Below are positions 34,666 through 50,330 of a stretch of DNA of 64,000 bases, one piece after another. Location: NCBI GenBank assembly GCA_019914945.1, contig CM034108.1, positions 5,466,001-5,530,000 on the forward strand, given 5' to 3'. The translations under genes were made by a program, and so were the position numbers. Position 1 is the first letter of the stretch; each line of letters starts with the position of its first letter. Source of the DNA: Typha latifolia (lineage: Eukaryota; Streptophyta; Magnoliopsida; Poales; Typhaceae). Under the pieces are notes generated by a model that was not told the DNA's origin, made no database searches, and saw only the letters and a program-made list of their open reading frames with translations.

Positions 34666-37600
34666 CTAACTATGACGCTTCACAAAAGATTCAACAAGGG
34701 GATTTACAAGATTTGGAGCCTCATCCTGCATGCCCATTACTACACAAGTCAGCAAAGAAAAAAAATTGTCCTTGAATGAATAAGCAGTACCATATATGCA
34801 TATATTAACCTGTGGGCAGTGTCCAACATTTGGAAGGACAATAAAATCTTCTACAACATCATAATTTGCATAAGCTTTTCCAAGTTCCACAGGCTCCCAT
34901 GGGTCCTTCTCACCCCAAGCCAATAAAACAGGGCACTAAACAGAGAATAGAAGGGAAGGGAATGCGGTAAAGTAATGAGTACTAAACTATGAGAAAATAA
35001 TAGCCACTAGACATTCTACTAACCTTCACTTTTGGCAGCAGCTCTTCTGGAAGAGGGCCATCTGAGTAGCAAATAAACTCAAGAAAGACATCAGCTGCTG
35101 CAGGATCAAGTCCTGGCTGCAGAATTATCTGAACCAACTCATCTGTCACTGCAGATGTGTCATAATAACACTAAGAGAAATTTTATCAGAGTTAGTTCAC
35201 AAGTAAAACAAACAATGAAGTATGAGCTGTATAAACAACTGTAAATTTTATGGAAAATCGACATAGCTTATTAATGTCCTTGTAGTTTGTGTACAAGTGG
35301 TCATGGTTAAGTTTGAGGGCATATAGTATTGTCATCGATCATTCAATAGTCCTGCTTTTTTGTTTTAGTTTCGTTTGTCCTCCCTCTTGATCCAACATTT
35401 TGGTTTCAGTCACAGATAAGTTTGTTGCCTCTGAAACTAGCAATTCAACTTGTTTTCAGGGCTAAAGGATTGGTTGTTGCTATTGTTGTTGTAGGTTATA
35501 AATTGTGAATTCAGAAAGCTAATTTATTTGAGTATAACAATATGCTCCCCAGCTAACTTTCAAAAGTTAGTGTTCAGCACAGAATTCACACAGTCAAATG
35601 GTAGTGAAGTGAGAATTGGTTCATCCCCATCTCCCATTGGGTGGGAAGATCTATTAGCGGGGTCGATGTGCTTAACAAGTCTTGTGAAATTGTTTATGTT
35701 TAATACTGTTGAACAAGAATACCTGGCAAAGGATGCTCCTCACAGATTCTGGTGTGGCAACTGCATTAAAGAAAAGCTTTCCCACAGCTGTGTTCCTATC
35801 ATATCAGAAAAATCTTGAGCATGAGCATGTTTAGACACAATGAAATCATTTAAAAGATTAATTCAGAATAATCAGTTACCTTAGCAGACTCTGGAATGAT
35901 TTGATAAAAGGTCTCCCGTACCAAGGCTGTTTCTTGATGTGAAGCATCCGTAATGAGATATCTAGTAAGACAACACCCTTACAGACCAAAGGCTCCATGA
36001 CAGCTGCCTGAAGACCAACAAGTCCTGTGAAGCATCTTCTCTATAAAATGGACCTCAAAGGATCTTATTAATAAGAGTTCAGAAGGTCCACTTTCAGATT
36101 ATTTTGATAATAAAAGAAAACAATTTAATGAAGGTGATATCAAATCTGCAGTTACACATAATCACATAGCCAAGCACAAGACACTACTACATACACAGGG
36201 TGAAATATGGCCATCTTTGGAGCAATAACTTCAATACTCAGAACTGAAGACACAACATTATATTTTCTCTGCCCCCACAAAAGTTATACCAAATACCAAC
36301 AAAAAGGATGAAACATAAATATTTCACCCAACACCACGAGATATTGGGGCTCCTTTCCTAGTTCTAGTTGAAAAAAGCTTGGGAATAATCGGTTGTATCG
36401 GTAGTGATAGTCATATTGACCGCTCGTATCAGATCGAATTATTTTTAATTATATAAAATTCTAAATATTATTTAAAATAAAGAAAATTTTCTAAAAATTT
36501 ATAAAAAATAACAGAAAAATAAGAAAATAAAAATTAGTCACATATAAAACTTAAAAACTAAAAAAAATTCAGCAAAAACTATAATGAATTCCGGCTTAAA
36601 TTTGATAAATTTTTATACTCGTAAACTTCTCCTGCTAAACAACAGTGAAAGAGAGATTCTTTCTTCACTAATGTTTTGTAGTAATAAGAAAAGATAGTTA
36701 AAGAGTGAGTTAGAAAGAGACAGAAGAGAAATGAGGAAAAAAACTCGTTCGAGTTCACTAGAGTACTAAGTAGTCGAAGGGGCTCACCAGATCGGCTACT
36801 AGATGAGCTTGGTAAAGTGTGAGAGTGGAAGGAGTGCATGCATGAGAGATAAAGAGTAAAAACTAAAAACTTAAAAGAAGATAGCTAAGGAAATCAATTA
36901 TAAATGTCTTCTAGGTTAGATACATTTTAGATTCGACCTAAATCTTCAAATCAACCAAAATTAGTTGATTTTGGAAAACATGATATTAACAGACATAGGT
37001 ATATAAGTATACATATGCATAAACTAGTAAATGTATTAATGAAATCAAGGATGGTTGTGCCATAGGCACAACACAACATGACACGTGCCGCAAGAGAGGG
37101 AGAAAAAAAGATAAGGAGACTACTCACCTTCACCGTTCGCTGCTCACCGTCAACACTTGTCGTTGACCTTATCAGTTATCATCACCGCTCGATAACAAGG
37201 TCAGCGACAATAATGTCTACGACGAGTGGCAATGGGTGAAGACGAACAACGACGTCAAAGGCAACCAGATCGCTGCTAAGAGAGGTCCGTGAGGCACCCC
37301 TCGTATCACATGCCGATTAGCACGGTTTATATTGAACGAAATAATATACACATATATTCCTATTATATGTTGCTCTCCTAACCTAGATATAATAAGCAAG
37401 TCATGTTGTTTTAGTTACATCAACATTTCAATCATTTTAAAGACAAGATATTTAGCTTAGATTTAAAATACAAAGATACAATGGAATAGTCATAAGAAGC
37501 AATTCATTTTTATGTGCTTCCTAAGAAGTTATAATACAAATGAAATAAATTATATAGGCAAGACAGCACAACTTCTTCCTGTTATATTGTATTCAATGCC

Positions 37601-40600
37601 CTAAAGTTTGCTGCACCTTGATTGATCAATTTTTTTATTGATAATGCAGTCTTAGTACGAGGCTTACCTCCAATAGAGTTGCATATAAAGAAAGCTTCAC
37701 CCTTAACCACTTCGGAGCAAAAGTCAATTAGCTGTTGTGCCCATGTCTCAAATGTATAGAAGGAGCTCCCACCAAACTCTCGTGGATTTGGTTTATCAGA
37801 ATAACCATAACCAATAAGATCGATAGCATACACTCTATTCGAGATTGCAAGAACAGGAATATTTTTTCTCCAATGGTCACTGCAGAGAGAGAAGGTAATC
37901 ATGACTGTAAGTGTAAGTGCATCTATCATGTAGATCAGAATCTACCAACCATTTACAGATATATAACAACCCTCCGGAATTGAAGTAATACATGAATAAT
38001 ATAGATGAAGTTACTAGAACTTTAACATGATTAGTCTATTGCTCAAAAGTTGCAACATATAGAGTATTAAGATGACTACTATCAAATGCAATCTGCCATA
38101 AATTAGGAAGAACAACAATGCTTTGAAGCCTATCATTGAGAATATTCATTAGAAAATTTGAAACCTGTCTAATAAGGTATTGCGATTAGCTTCATCTACA
38201 ACATGATTCAAATAAAAATGAAAACAGCTGCTCCAAAAATGGAGTAAACAAGTGAAAATTCAGAAGGTAGGAATAAATCTGAATGCTTGGAAGTACAACA
38301 AAACTCTCCAAGTCACCAGAGAAAATATCACCTCCTCCAACTTAGAAAGAGTTCCATCACCATTATCATTCAAGACTTTTACAGTGTGACGGTGTCAGAT
38401 ACAGCTGGTAATTTCACGTCCAAAAGGCATATAGAAGGATGGAGCATACTTTTATTGCTGTATGTGTATGTGAAATTAACACCCTTTAAGGATCAGAATG
38501 ACAATTTCTTTAGTAATCAAAGATCACCACACACAACAATACTTTCAGTCTTGGAGGAATGGAAGAAGAGTAGGTAGTCTATCTCAGCCTTCTTTTGCTG
38601 ACTCTTGATCTGGGCTTAAAAGCTTGTAATCTAATTTTCCCAACTTCTGCTGAAACTTTCATTGAATTGCCAGGATTATTGCTCCTAGATGTCATATCCA
38701 AATTCTAACCTTCTCCTACATGAAACTCATGAAAAATATGATCATCTTCAGATTCTGGTAAGCATTATTGTTATCTTGGATACCCTCAGTGTCACATGTT
38801 AATACTTCATCAGCAAGGTAATTGTCACCTGTGCCCATCAGGACAACATGGCACAACGATCCTTGGTCTGAAATGTAGCTCAAAATTGTCAGGAGGAGAG
38901 GGTTGGATTGAACAATGTCCGAAAGTCTTAAAAGAGGAGAGGACCATATTAATGTGAACAGGGGCATAAAATTTAGTTGATATGAATTAAAAAGTAATGC
39001 AGAAGACTATATGGTGTTATAGACTTATACTGGCTTATCTGTCCCTAAATACAATATAAATAAGGGTGCATATTATTATATGCAAAGAAAATTGGGGATG
39101 GATAGGATTATTTTGGAGAAGAATGCAAAAGAACTGCTGGAGATCCCAAGGGATTCAATGTAAAATCTTTGGGCCTTACCTAATACTGTACAAAGAATGC
39201 TATAGTATCTTATGTAGTTTTGTAAATGACATAGTTAAACATACCTAAAGACAGGGGAACATCGCTAAGAATTGGGCAACTAATATTAGGAGATTTCTTA
39301 GTGATTGGTATTGGGAGAGAGGGTTAAGGGAAATGCCTCAGTCACTCAAAGACTCATTTTTTCACCAAACCGGAGCTGCTTTGGTTCGGAAAATGTAAGC
39401 ACAATTTTCTGCTCCTGTTATCTCAAAAAAAAATATTTATTTCTCTTTAGTAAAATATTTTCCTAGCAATCACTTTAAGAGAATTATAGTACCTTACTGT
39501 TCTTCAAATAGTACCAAGTATACTATAATCATAGATGAGATGACTTCTCTGTCATAGTATCGTGTAACATTGTGGTGTTAGTGGTATTAGGCTGTTAGCA
39601 ATTTGATTAGTAGTTGTGGGCTTATGGGTTCTACTTGCGTTATAGCATAGTCTTGTCCCCTTACACTTGATGAAACGAAAAGTGAAAATTTGTATCAAGA
39701 TCACATCTTGCATCTCACATGATGATGGACTCACCTGAATATAATGCACGACGATAATTGAATTATTCTTGTACATGCTAGTAGCCTAGTACAGGATGGT
39801 AAACTGAAGCTAGTCTTAGTTAGTAATTTAATTATACAGATTCTGAGACATTTATAGTTAAGAAGTTCAACCTAAGGATAAGTAATTAAATGCGAACTAG
39901 AAAAATGAGATGAGAAGACAAGTCAAATTTTGTTGTTTCTAGTCATGCAAAACAATCTTTAGGGGTATCTTCATTCTCCATGAAACTGGAATGAGCAACA
40001 ATGGTAATATTTGAGATTTTAAAAATATACTAGAAGCATGGACATGAAGGAAAAGGAAACAAAATTTTGAGTAATATAAAAATCAGACATGATCTCAGCT
40101 GAATCTTGTAAAGGTATAAAGACAATGGAACTAAGCAGGTAGTCCATTAATGTTGACCAAAGGCCTTAATTTCTGAATAATAAGGAAAAATAAGAACCTT
40201 ACAAAACCACAAGGAACTGAGGAAGAGTTATTATTCCTTTATTTTAGTTCTTAATTTCTGAATAACCAAAAACCTTTGAGTAAGCATTGTGTACATTTGA
40301 ACAAAATAAACTGGCTTTTAGGAAAAGTATTGCAAGCCATCAAAAGCCCTCACTCTTTATCTATCTATCTATATATATATTATTTCTTGATTTTATTCTA
40401 ACTAACAGTTAACATTAAGTGTATGTAGTAATTATCTGAATTCAAAGACAGCAAGGGCATTGAAATTGCAAAACAGAGATCAGAACCAACGTAGTCTAGT
40501 GTACATGATTAATTTTCCTGCACAAATTAATCATAGCATGTCGATGTTAGTACCTATAAAATAGAGTTGTTTGCAAGTGGGGAGAAATATTGTGTATGAC

Positions 40601-41316
40601 GTACACCTGTTTGCCCCAAAACCATGAACCAGAACTAATGCAGGGCCAGAATTTCCAGCTTGCTGATAACGAATCTGGTAATTTCGCCAGTTCCACATGC
40701 TGCAAGACAGTAGATATAAAAAATCAACCCTCAAGTAGAGAATGACTAGATCACTTTTTTTCATCCTTTTCCTACTCTGAGGAAAGAAAGATAATATATA
40801 AGTGTTTCAAGATTTGAATGTAGAGGAGAAAAAGAAAAGATTGAAAATGAGAACAACAAACCAGCCGTATTCTCTTTATTACATGGATGAATCCAGGCAT
40901 ATTGAATCTTTTACATACGCAAAATAAAGAAGAAACGATTAATATATAAGCAAATAATTTCCCGCGAAGCCACCAATCACGATTAAGATTTAATCCAAAA
41001 TGTGCTTGATAAAGTTTACCACTAATCATGCAATAAAGGAGAGAACTTCCATTGGAAGAGAGTAATACCCAGTTCGGACTTCAGGCTCAGGCGACATGGC
41101 CATCCCCGGCATTGGATCGGACTGCCGCTTATCCGCATCTGCGTCAGCTTTGGCAGCATTCAGACACGCAATTGAACTAAACCCATTTGAGGAGAGTCGA
41201 GAAGAGAGCGGAAATTTGCGCGGCGAGATGGTTAGAGAAGGCTTCGATGTGATAGCGAGGAGTCTATTCCGGGGATCGAGGAGAGGAGGAGAATGAGATG
41301 AGATGGAGCTCGCCAT
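34666..41316 (-). CDS. Plastid-type alpha/beta hydrolase, pheophytinase / chlorophyll dephytylase group, 8 exons
   Basis: Coding exons, 5' to 3': 41316-41069, 40699-40607, 37879-37668, 36024-35880, 35795-35723, 35170-35024, 34935-34810 and 34725-34666. All introns are GT-AG with matching phases (1104 bp, 367 aa). The open frame extends 12 bp further up to a TTG, so the ATG giving MASSIS is used. Residues 1 to about 55 are Ser-rich and basic, like a plastid transit peptide. The fold signature is complete: oxyanion motif HGFGAN (H108), strand-turn DLIGYGYSDKPNP, nucleophile elbow CNSIGG (Ser182), acid in WGEKDPWEP (Asp317) and His345 in VGHCPQDE. PNPREFGG and SLRMLHIKKQPWYGRPF are typical of plant plastid hydrolases near pheophytinase and chlorophyll dephytylase. 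The exact substrate is not decided by sequence; Cys replaces the first Gly of the usual GxSxG. Introns hold MITEs. Confidence 0.9.
36375..36880 (-). repeat. Short interspersed element family A, copy 3 (inverted), in a hydrolase intron
   Basis: The region tatcagatcgaattatttttaatt ... aaaattctaaatattatttaaaa is the inverted counterpart of the right parts of 6925-7615 and 16925-17480. It ends towards a region with gctcaccagatcgg. Non-coding, with blurred limits. Confidence 0.45.
37046..37325. mobile_element. Second member of the GATGGCCGTG MITE family
   Basis: The left part (ggatggttgtgccataggcac, gacacgtgccgcaagaga) and the right part (gtccgtgaggcacccctcgt ... tagcacggttt) match the two ends of the element at 15420-15865 in order and orientation, without the GA repeat. 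The terminal repeats are eroded and I see no target duplication. It lies in a hydrolase intron. Confidence 0.5.
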
Positions 41317-41329
41317 CGTTAATCCCAAG

Positions 41330-42440
41330 AAGGGAAGAGACTCCTCATGCGATCAGTAGATATGGGGAAAGAGGGCAGGAGGAGAAGAGGGAATTGAGGT
41401 TGTATGTTATTTGTGGTTAACGGCATTCAGTGGAACACGCGGCTTACGGAGGAGCAGGGAAGGATGTGGATTTTGCTGTTTAGTGACCAACTGCAAACCT
41501 GAATTGAATTTTTTTTTCTTTTTTTAATTATTAATCTTGAGTTCGAGTCCAAACAATAGTAATAAAAATTCACCATATATCAAATCCCAATAGTGATTAA
41601 CGGAAGAAAAGAGGAGAGCCTACACTGGTGGGGCTCTTGCTCGATGATGGCCGATAGCTATGATAGACCGGCATGCTTACAAAAAAAGAGAGAGCCATCG
41701 ATGGCTAAGACAGAAATGTGGAGAAAGAGACTATAGAGATAGGGAAAAACTTAATCTAACTAAATTCATCTCATATATATTTTATTTTTTATTTTGATTT
41801 TGAAATTATAGGACCAAATTTGATAGAAAAGCTTTAATATTAGTCTTTCCTATCAGGACTTATAAAATTATGTTTTTTAAAGTAAAAAGAGCTGAGATCA
41901 GCTATTAATGATTCTGTCTAAGGAATCAGTAGAAGAATCCTTCAAAAGAATATAACAAAGTTCAGATGGGAATAGATCGCCCGATCTTAAAACATAAAAA
42001 TGGGCTGCTCTCCTCCCTGCCTAGCTGCCCGATCGACGATTATATTCTCCATAGACTTGAGAGATCCTAACATCCAAAAAAACAAAAAAAAGATATGACA
42101 TTCAAAGACTATGTTCTAAATACACCATGGAGCTAATGTCTTCTTTTAAAAAAATTTGTGCCATCTTCGCTGAATATCAATCTATGATGATCTTGCTTCC
42201 CGAGTTTACCAATTGCAAACCTAATTAGATCGCTCATGCCTTAGACAACAACGCTAACATTGTCGGGGTCCACTGCTAAGAGACCGCAAGGAGTGTGCTT
42301 GAATTAGAGCGGAGAATGATATCTGCCTCTTATTGGCATACCCTGATAATACACAAACAATCTATAATCCAATCTTGATGCTAGGCCACCTACTTTCTCT
42401 ATAGCCTAGGTGGAGAGTCACTTGTGGCCTAAGGGAATAG
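41330..42440. other. Upstream region of the hydrolase gene, no gene
   Basis: Promoter side of the hydrolase (start at 41316, minus), followed by AT-rich DNA. No open frame or repeat that I can support. Confidence 0.4.
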
Positions 42441-42449
42441 TTATAGTCA

Positions 42450-44790
42450 GTGGTGAGAGGAGCAACCTTGTGGGGCTTACTCCTTGGCCAATTAAAAGTT
42501 CCTCCAAAGCAACTTGTATTCCTTTACTTTTATGGAAGCCACAAACTAGACGAGTCGACCGTTAATCCTATTATTCCTTTTCAGCTCCTTATACTGCCGG
42601 TAGATCTTTGGCGCGGTCCACCACCTCCCTATGAGCCGACTCAATCTCATCCCAAAGCTCTCGAGCGTAATGACATCTAAATAAAATGTGATAAGTAGTC
42701 TCAATATGTAACCCACATAGAGTACAAAAGTCCTTAGGCTCCATCCTCATCTTGTATAAGAAGGATCGTGTTGAGAGTCTATTCCACAAAAGATTCCTAT
42801 AGGAGGTGTGCACACGTGGAGCGACCACAAGGCTCTACAATGTCTTTTTACCTAGCCAAAAATTTTAAAAAGTAGAGGATAAGAAGGAATAGATTAAAGA
42901 AGCCTAAGACTCGCTCTTGGGGTGCGGCCACCAAATCCACACATTGGCTATGGTAGCATCCCCTAAAGCGAGCGATGTAATGTCGAATGCAAGATACCAA
43001 CCACTATCCTTGATAAGCTAATTAGTAAATCAGTTGCTCTTAGCTATCAAGTTGGCCTCCAATAGCTTGTTATTCTATTGGCGAAGGTTCCAAAACTGCC
43101 TATTCCATGGGATGCTCGTGACCCACGGCTCCATAGTAGCCAAAGTGGTCTTCTTATTCCCAATGAGCTTCATGCACTTCATTCGAATATTTATAGCCAT
43201 TTTGCATAAAATGCAGCATATCCGATAAATATTTTTAGGCACTCGAGCTCCCAAGGATTTAAGACCCCATAGTACTTGACAGATAAGATCCTAATCTAAG
43301 GTCTGTCCTTATTATTGGAGACCTTAGGAACAAATTTGCTTAAGAGAGCACCCCTAATAGTCTTGAACTTTTTCACTATAAATCCACATTCCACTTTCCG
43401 TTTGGATATAGTGTCCCAGTTCATGAGGTGGAGGCCTTTGCCCTTGCAAGAATCTCAAAGGAAAGCCCTTCTTCATGATCTCTTCCAACACTTAATTAGG
43501 AATCTAAGTGCACCCAAGCTAGTACGTGGGAATAGACATAAAAGCGGAGTTGATCAGTATCACCTTCATACTATAGAAAGCAGACTCCCCTTCTGACCAT
43601 CCAACTTCTTACCTTATTCTGATTCCAATAGCCCTTTGCACTCCTTGACATTGACTTGGCCACCGGAGGTGAGTTATGAGTCACCCATTGAAAGTCTGAA
43701 AGTAAATCATTATTCACTTGCTTATTAAAAGGGTCGGAGAAAATCTAAGACACAAAAATGAGTAATTATGGAAAAAGTGGGTCTCCTTGTCAAAGGCCCC
43801 GATACAGCACAATCTAATTAGTAGGTTTTCTATTGATGAGGCGGGTTGTGTTTGTTACTAGACAAGGATATGCCACTTTCTGAGCAGCTAAGGTGTTGTT
43901 AGATATGTTTCTTTCTACAACAAAGCAGTATGCTCGGGGCCGACAAGTCTAGAGAAAAGACTTTTCAATCTTAGCAATAAATTTGTGGATGACATTGCAT
44001 AAAGAAATGAGCCGCTAGTCCTTCATTATTGTTGGATTTTTCTTTCTTTGGTATCAAGGTGATGAAGTGTTCCCTATTCCAAGCAAGGAGGCATGGTTGA
44101 AGAAAATGCATAATAACCTCACAAAAGCTATCACTCAGCATTGACCAATACTTAGACTTAGAACTCTACTTACATATCATCAGACCCGACGCTTTGCCAT
44201 AAGGGAGACTCCACAAAGCTTCTTTAATCTCCTTCGATGAGATGGGGTCTCCAGACCCACTACTTCCAACTCTAAGATGCTCGAGAGATTCGATCACCAG
44301 CCACTGTTAGAGAATGCTTTTCAACCTCAAGAATTTTGCACTCACACCCCCTTCTCAAGCAAGAGACCAACAGTGTGGTTGCACCTCATAATTGTTGCCA
44401 TGAGGTGAAAGAACTTTGAATTGCTGTCATCCTCCTTCACCTACTTGAGTCAAGATCATTGGAGCCATTTGATATTGATATCATTCGACCCGACGCTTTG
44501 CCATAAGGGAGACTCTACAAAGCTTCTTTAATCTCCTTCAATGAGACAGAGCCTCCAGACTCACTAGTTCCAACTCTAAGATGCTCGAGAGATTCGATCA
44601 CCGACCACTATCAGAGAATGCTTTTCAATCTCATAAGGATTTTGCACTCACACCCTCTCCTCAAGCAAGAGACCAACAGTGTGGTTGCACCTCATAATTG
44701 TTGCCATGAGGTGAAAGAACTTTGAATTGCTGTCATCCTCCTTCATCTACTTGAGCCAAGATCACTGGAGCCATTTCGTATTGATACGGC
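42450..44790 (-). pseudogene. Degenerate LINE: reverse transcriptase and zinc-binding region
   Basis: On the minus strand, fragments appear in the normal LINE order with many stops and shifts. These are KEIKEALWSLPYGKASG (about 44240-44185, the reverse-transcriptase entry motif), HFITLIPKKEKS and a decayed RPIS-CN-type stretch (about 44090-43970), a decayed RGL-QGDPLFP motif (about 43800-43760), and an intact 79-codon frame at 42828-42589. That frame has the zinc-binding pattern C-x2-C ... H-x4-C (FCTLCGLHIETTYHILFRCH) and ends in LWDEIESAHREV. There is no RNase H. It contains a 304-bp tandem duplication. Confidence 0.75.
44175..44786. repeat. 304-bp tandem duplication inside the dead LINE
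   Basis: Copies start at 44175 and 44479 (tatcat...gacccgacgctttgcc) and run to ggagccattt(g/c)(a/g)tattgata. They are about 90-95% identical by eye. The left copy covers the reverse-transcriptase entry motif, so the motif is present twice. Confidence 0.9.
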
Positions 44791-45646
44791 GGCTGAGTGC
44801 AGATTTTCGATGAAGGCATTTCAACTTCACCAAAATCAGCTTCTCCAATTGCCCTTTAGCATCCAGCTTCTCCAATGTGTCAATGGACATCTTGGCAACC
44901 TGAAAATTAGCTTCCAAGTTACCTACAGCAGCTGAACTCCACTTCCAAAAGCATGCAGAGGATTGCCCGTTTGCACCCCCCCTCCCACCCCTACCTCATT
45001 CACAATTTCCTCACAGCCCACATGTTCAATCAAAACAGCTCGAACCTAATAAGTCGAGCCCTACGTTGCCCATTATAACTAGTGGATCATATGCATGAAA
45101 GTGAGACTGCTATCTGTCTATGGGTGAAAGAATTATTTTCATACTTCTACTTTGACTTCTATTTCTCTTCTTTTTTCCACGTGCCTAACTGAGTTTGTAA
45201 AATAGTGGATCAATTAAGAAAATTGTGATGGTCTAAATTCCATTTGATTGAGACCGTTTAATTCCCACTGTGGTGGTCTAAATTGTTGAAATAAATGCTG
45301 ATACTCATTTCTCGATTGAAATGGGGTTCATAATAGGATGTATGAAATTTTCCTAAATGAAACAGGGGTAATCTCACTCGTTGTCAGAAGAGGAGAAATA
45401 AGATTGTATGCCCCCATAACAATACACCTCCCTAAACAAACATACAGAAGGATAATTAGAGATATCAAAAATTAAATATCATTTTAAAGCAAACGTAGCT
45501 CGAAAATGCCAACATTCCATTGTTTCATCAGCAAGCTGACAGTACAAAAGCAAGACAACAGATGACAAAGAAAGATAGGAGATTAGATATAGCATATACT
45601 GCACAAGCCAATCGCAAACCATAACTACTAAGTGATACTAACAACC

Positions 45647-48496
<2,850 letters not shown>

Positions 48497-48645
48497 CTCA
48501 GCCGCAAAACGAAATCCTAACCCTAACCTTAGATCTGTTTCGCTCTTTCACTCACGCAACTACGGAAGGTAATAAAAGACGAAAGAGGGAACGGTGCGGC
48601 TTTAAAGGACGTCAATCGAAACAAGAAGAAGACAGCGAGGCAACG

Positions 48646-48656
48646 AAATATATACA
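48646..48656 (-). promoter_or_regulatory. Probable TATA box of the alpha-tubulin gene
   Basis: On the minus strand the sequence is TTTTGTATATATTTCG, about 150 bp upstream of the ATG at 48496. It is followed by a pyrimidine-rich 5' UTR-like stretch (cttcttcttgtttcg). Distance and context fit a plant TATA box; this is inference from position and sequence only. Confidence 0.5.
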
Positions 48657-48659
48657 AAA

Positions 48660-49840
48660 TACGGGGTACTATCTGCATATCGCTGCCCCACCGCAGATAA
48701 CGTCGAGATATTTTGAGTCTTTTCCACTGGAGATACCCGAAAAGTGAAAACCAAGGGACGATTTTAATAAATTCGAACAAAGAGGAGGTTTTCTGACTAA
48801 TGTACGTGCCGATATGCAAAAAGACACCCTGCGATATTTACAACCGCCTGAAGTTACTAAACTACCCTTTCCTTTTATAGACTCTGCAGCTGCTATTCTG
48901 TCATTCCGTACTTTATTGAGGGTAAAAAGGAATAATCCTGACTTTACCGGTTGCAGCGGATGAGGACAAGCATGTGAGGGGTGAGCTGTACCACGACCGA
49001 TATTTATCAAAAAAGTCCTCAACTTCCCACCAAATTCGGAATCAGGATCGCGTCGGTGGCGCGGTATAAGTCGGTGGTAGATGGGCGATCATGGGGAATC
49101 TCGGCCGTCCGTTTGTGCCAAGTTGGATTAGAGATATCTGAGGGGTGGCCCACGTGCGAATGCGAGTTGTGAACTGCCCAATTATAGTGGAAGGTAGCCC
49201 ATCATCAATAAGATTACGTAATTTTGCAACTCCATCCATTATAATTAGTAATCATGATGTAGTTTTCTCCAAGCAATGGATGAGAAATAGTCAAATTTTT
49301 GGGTTAGAAAATTGGGTCATTTTTATCCTATCATATACTGCATTTAGTAATCTATCAGTCGTTTTTAAACTTTTTTGGTTTTCAAATTGGAAGATGCTTT
49401 TCAAATCATAAAAAAGGTCCAATTTGACTATATCAGTATCCATTGGATACTCTGAGAGTGGACAATATTAGATCTAAAATTGTCCAATATTATCTTTTGG
49501 CTTACTTCTAGAAGAAACTCACTTTTAGACAACATATAATATGAATACAAAATATTAATTTCGTACATACCAATAAATAATAAATATGCCACCGAATTCC
49601 AGAGCAGCTACCGAATTGGAACATACGACCTCCATGTGTAGACTATAGAGCGGATTGGAAGATACGATCTTCCAGGGTATGATGTAGACAAAGCAAATTC
49701 CAGATCAGCTATACATAAAAAAGAAGAAAAAAGAAACAGAACGTATTCTCAATAAAAAAAGGAAAGAGAGAAAATTACAAATAACACCTAAAGCCCTCAC
49801 TTTTTATGATTTATAAATAAACCCTCCTATGTAGTGTAAA
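48660..49840. other. Tubulin upstream DNA, no gene
   Basis: The 117-codon minus frame (48669-49022) and its overlapping partners have no domain and sit across the tubulin promoter. I see no other feature before the MITE-like region. Confidence 0.4.
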
Positions 49841-49844
49841 TAGG

Positions 49845-50330
49845 GGTGAAAAAGGGTGAGATTAACTCCGACCCGAACCGCTATCTGATCCAATATAATT
49901 TTTGGATTTGGATATGAATATCGAATATCCATTTACCCGCATATTTTTTTAAATGATTTTACAGTTTTTAGTTTGCTTATTTAAATAATAAACATTAAAA
50001 TTATTACTAATGATGTATTATATATTATTTATAGAGATTAATTTTTCTAATTTTATATATATTTGACATACAAAAAATTTATTATTTTTAAAACTCTTAA
50101 TATTTTTGTATTAGTTATGTCTAAATAAAATATCATAATTCATTTAAAATTTGATCAACATCCGTTTGAAATCCAACCCTCTATTCAAAAATTATCCGTA
50201 TCTGTTTAGTTAGGATATGATATTCATCTAATATCTATATCCGAATTCGTATCCAAACTAAAAATATAGATCAGGATGTGGGTTGAGCACTATCCGGTTC
50301 GTATCCGATCCGTTTTCACTCTTAAGTATA
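49845..50330. repeat. MITE-like element with gggtgaaaa...tttcactct ends
   Basis: The left part aggggtgaaaaagggtgag ... gacccgaaccg mirrors the right part cggttcgtatccgatccg ... ttttcactctt. Inner gatatgaatatcgaatatcc and ggatatgatattcatc also pair roughly. The interior is AT-rich. Such ends are common in plant hAT-type MITEs. I could not define a target duplication. Confidence 0.5.

Noticed and set aside
38287..38967. Frames of 83-96 codons on both strands inside a hydrolase intron
   Set aside because: No conserved domain, no stop-free partner exons, and located between well-defined exons 2 and 3.
48669..49022. 117-codon minus-strand open frame upstream of alpha-tubulin
   Set aside because: No recognisable domain, overlaps the TATA box and promoter of the tubulin gene, and has competing frames on both strands.
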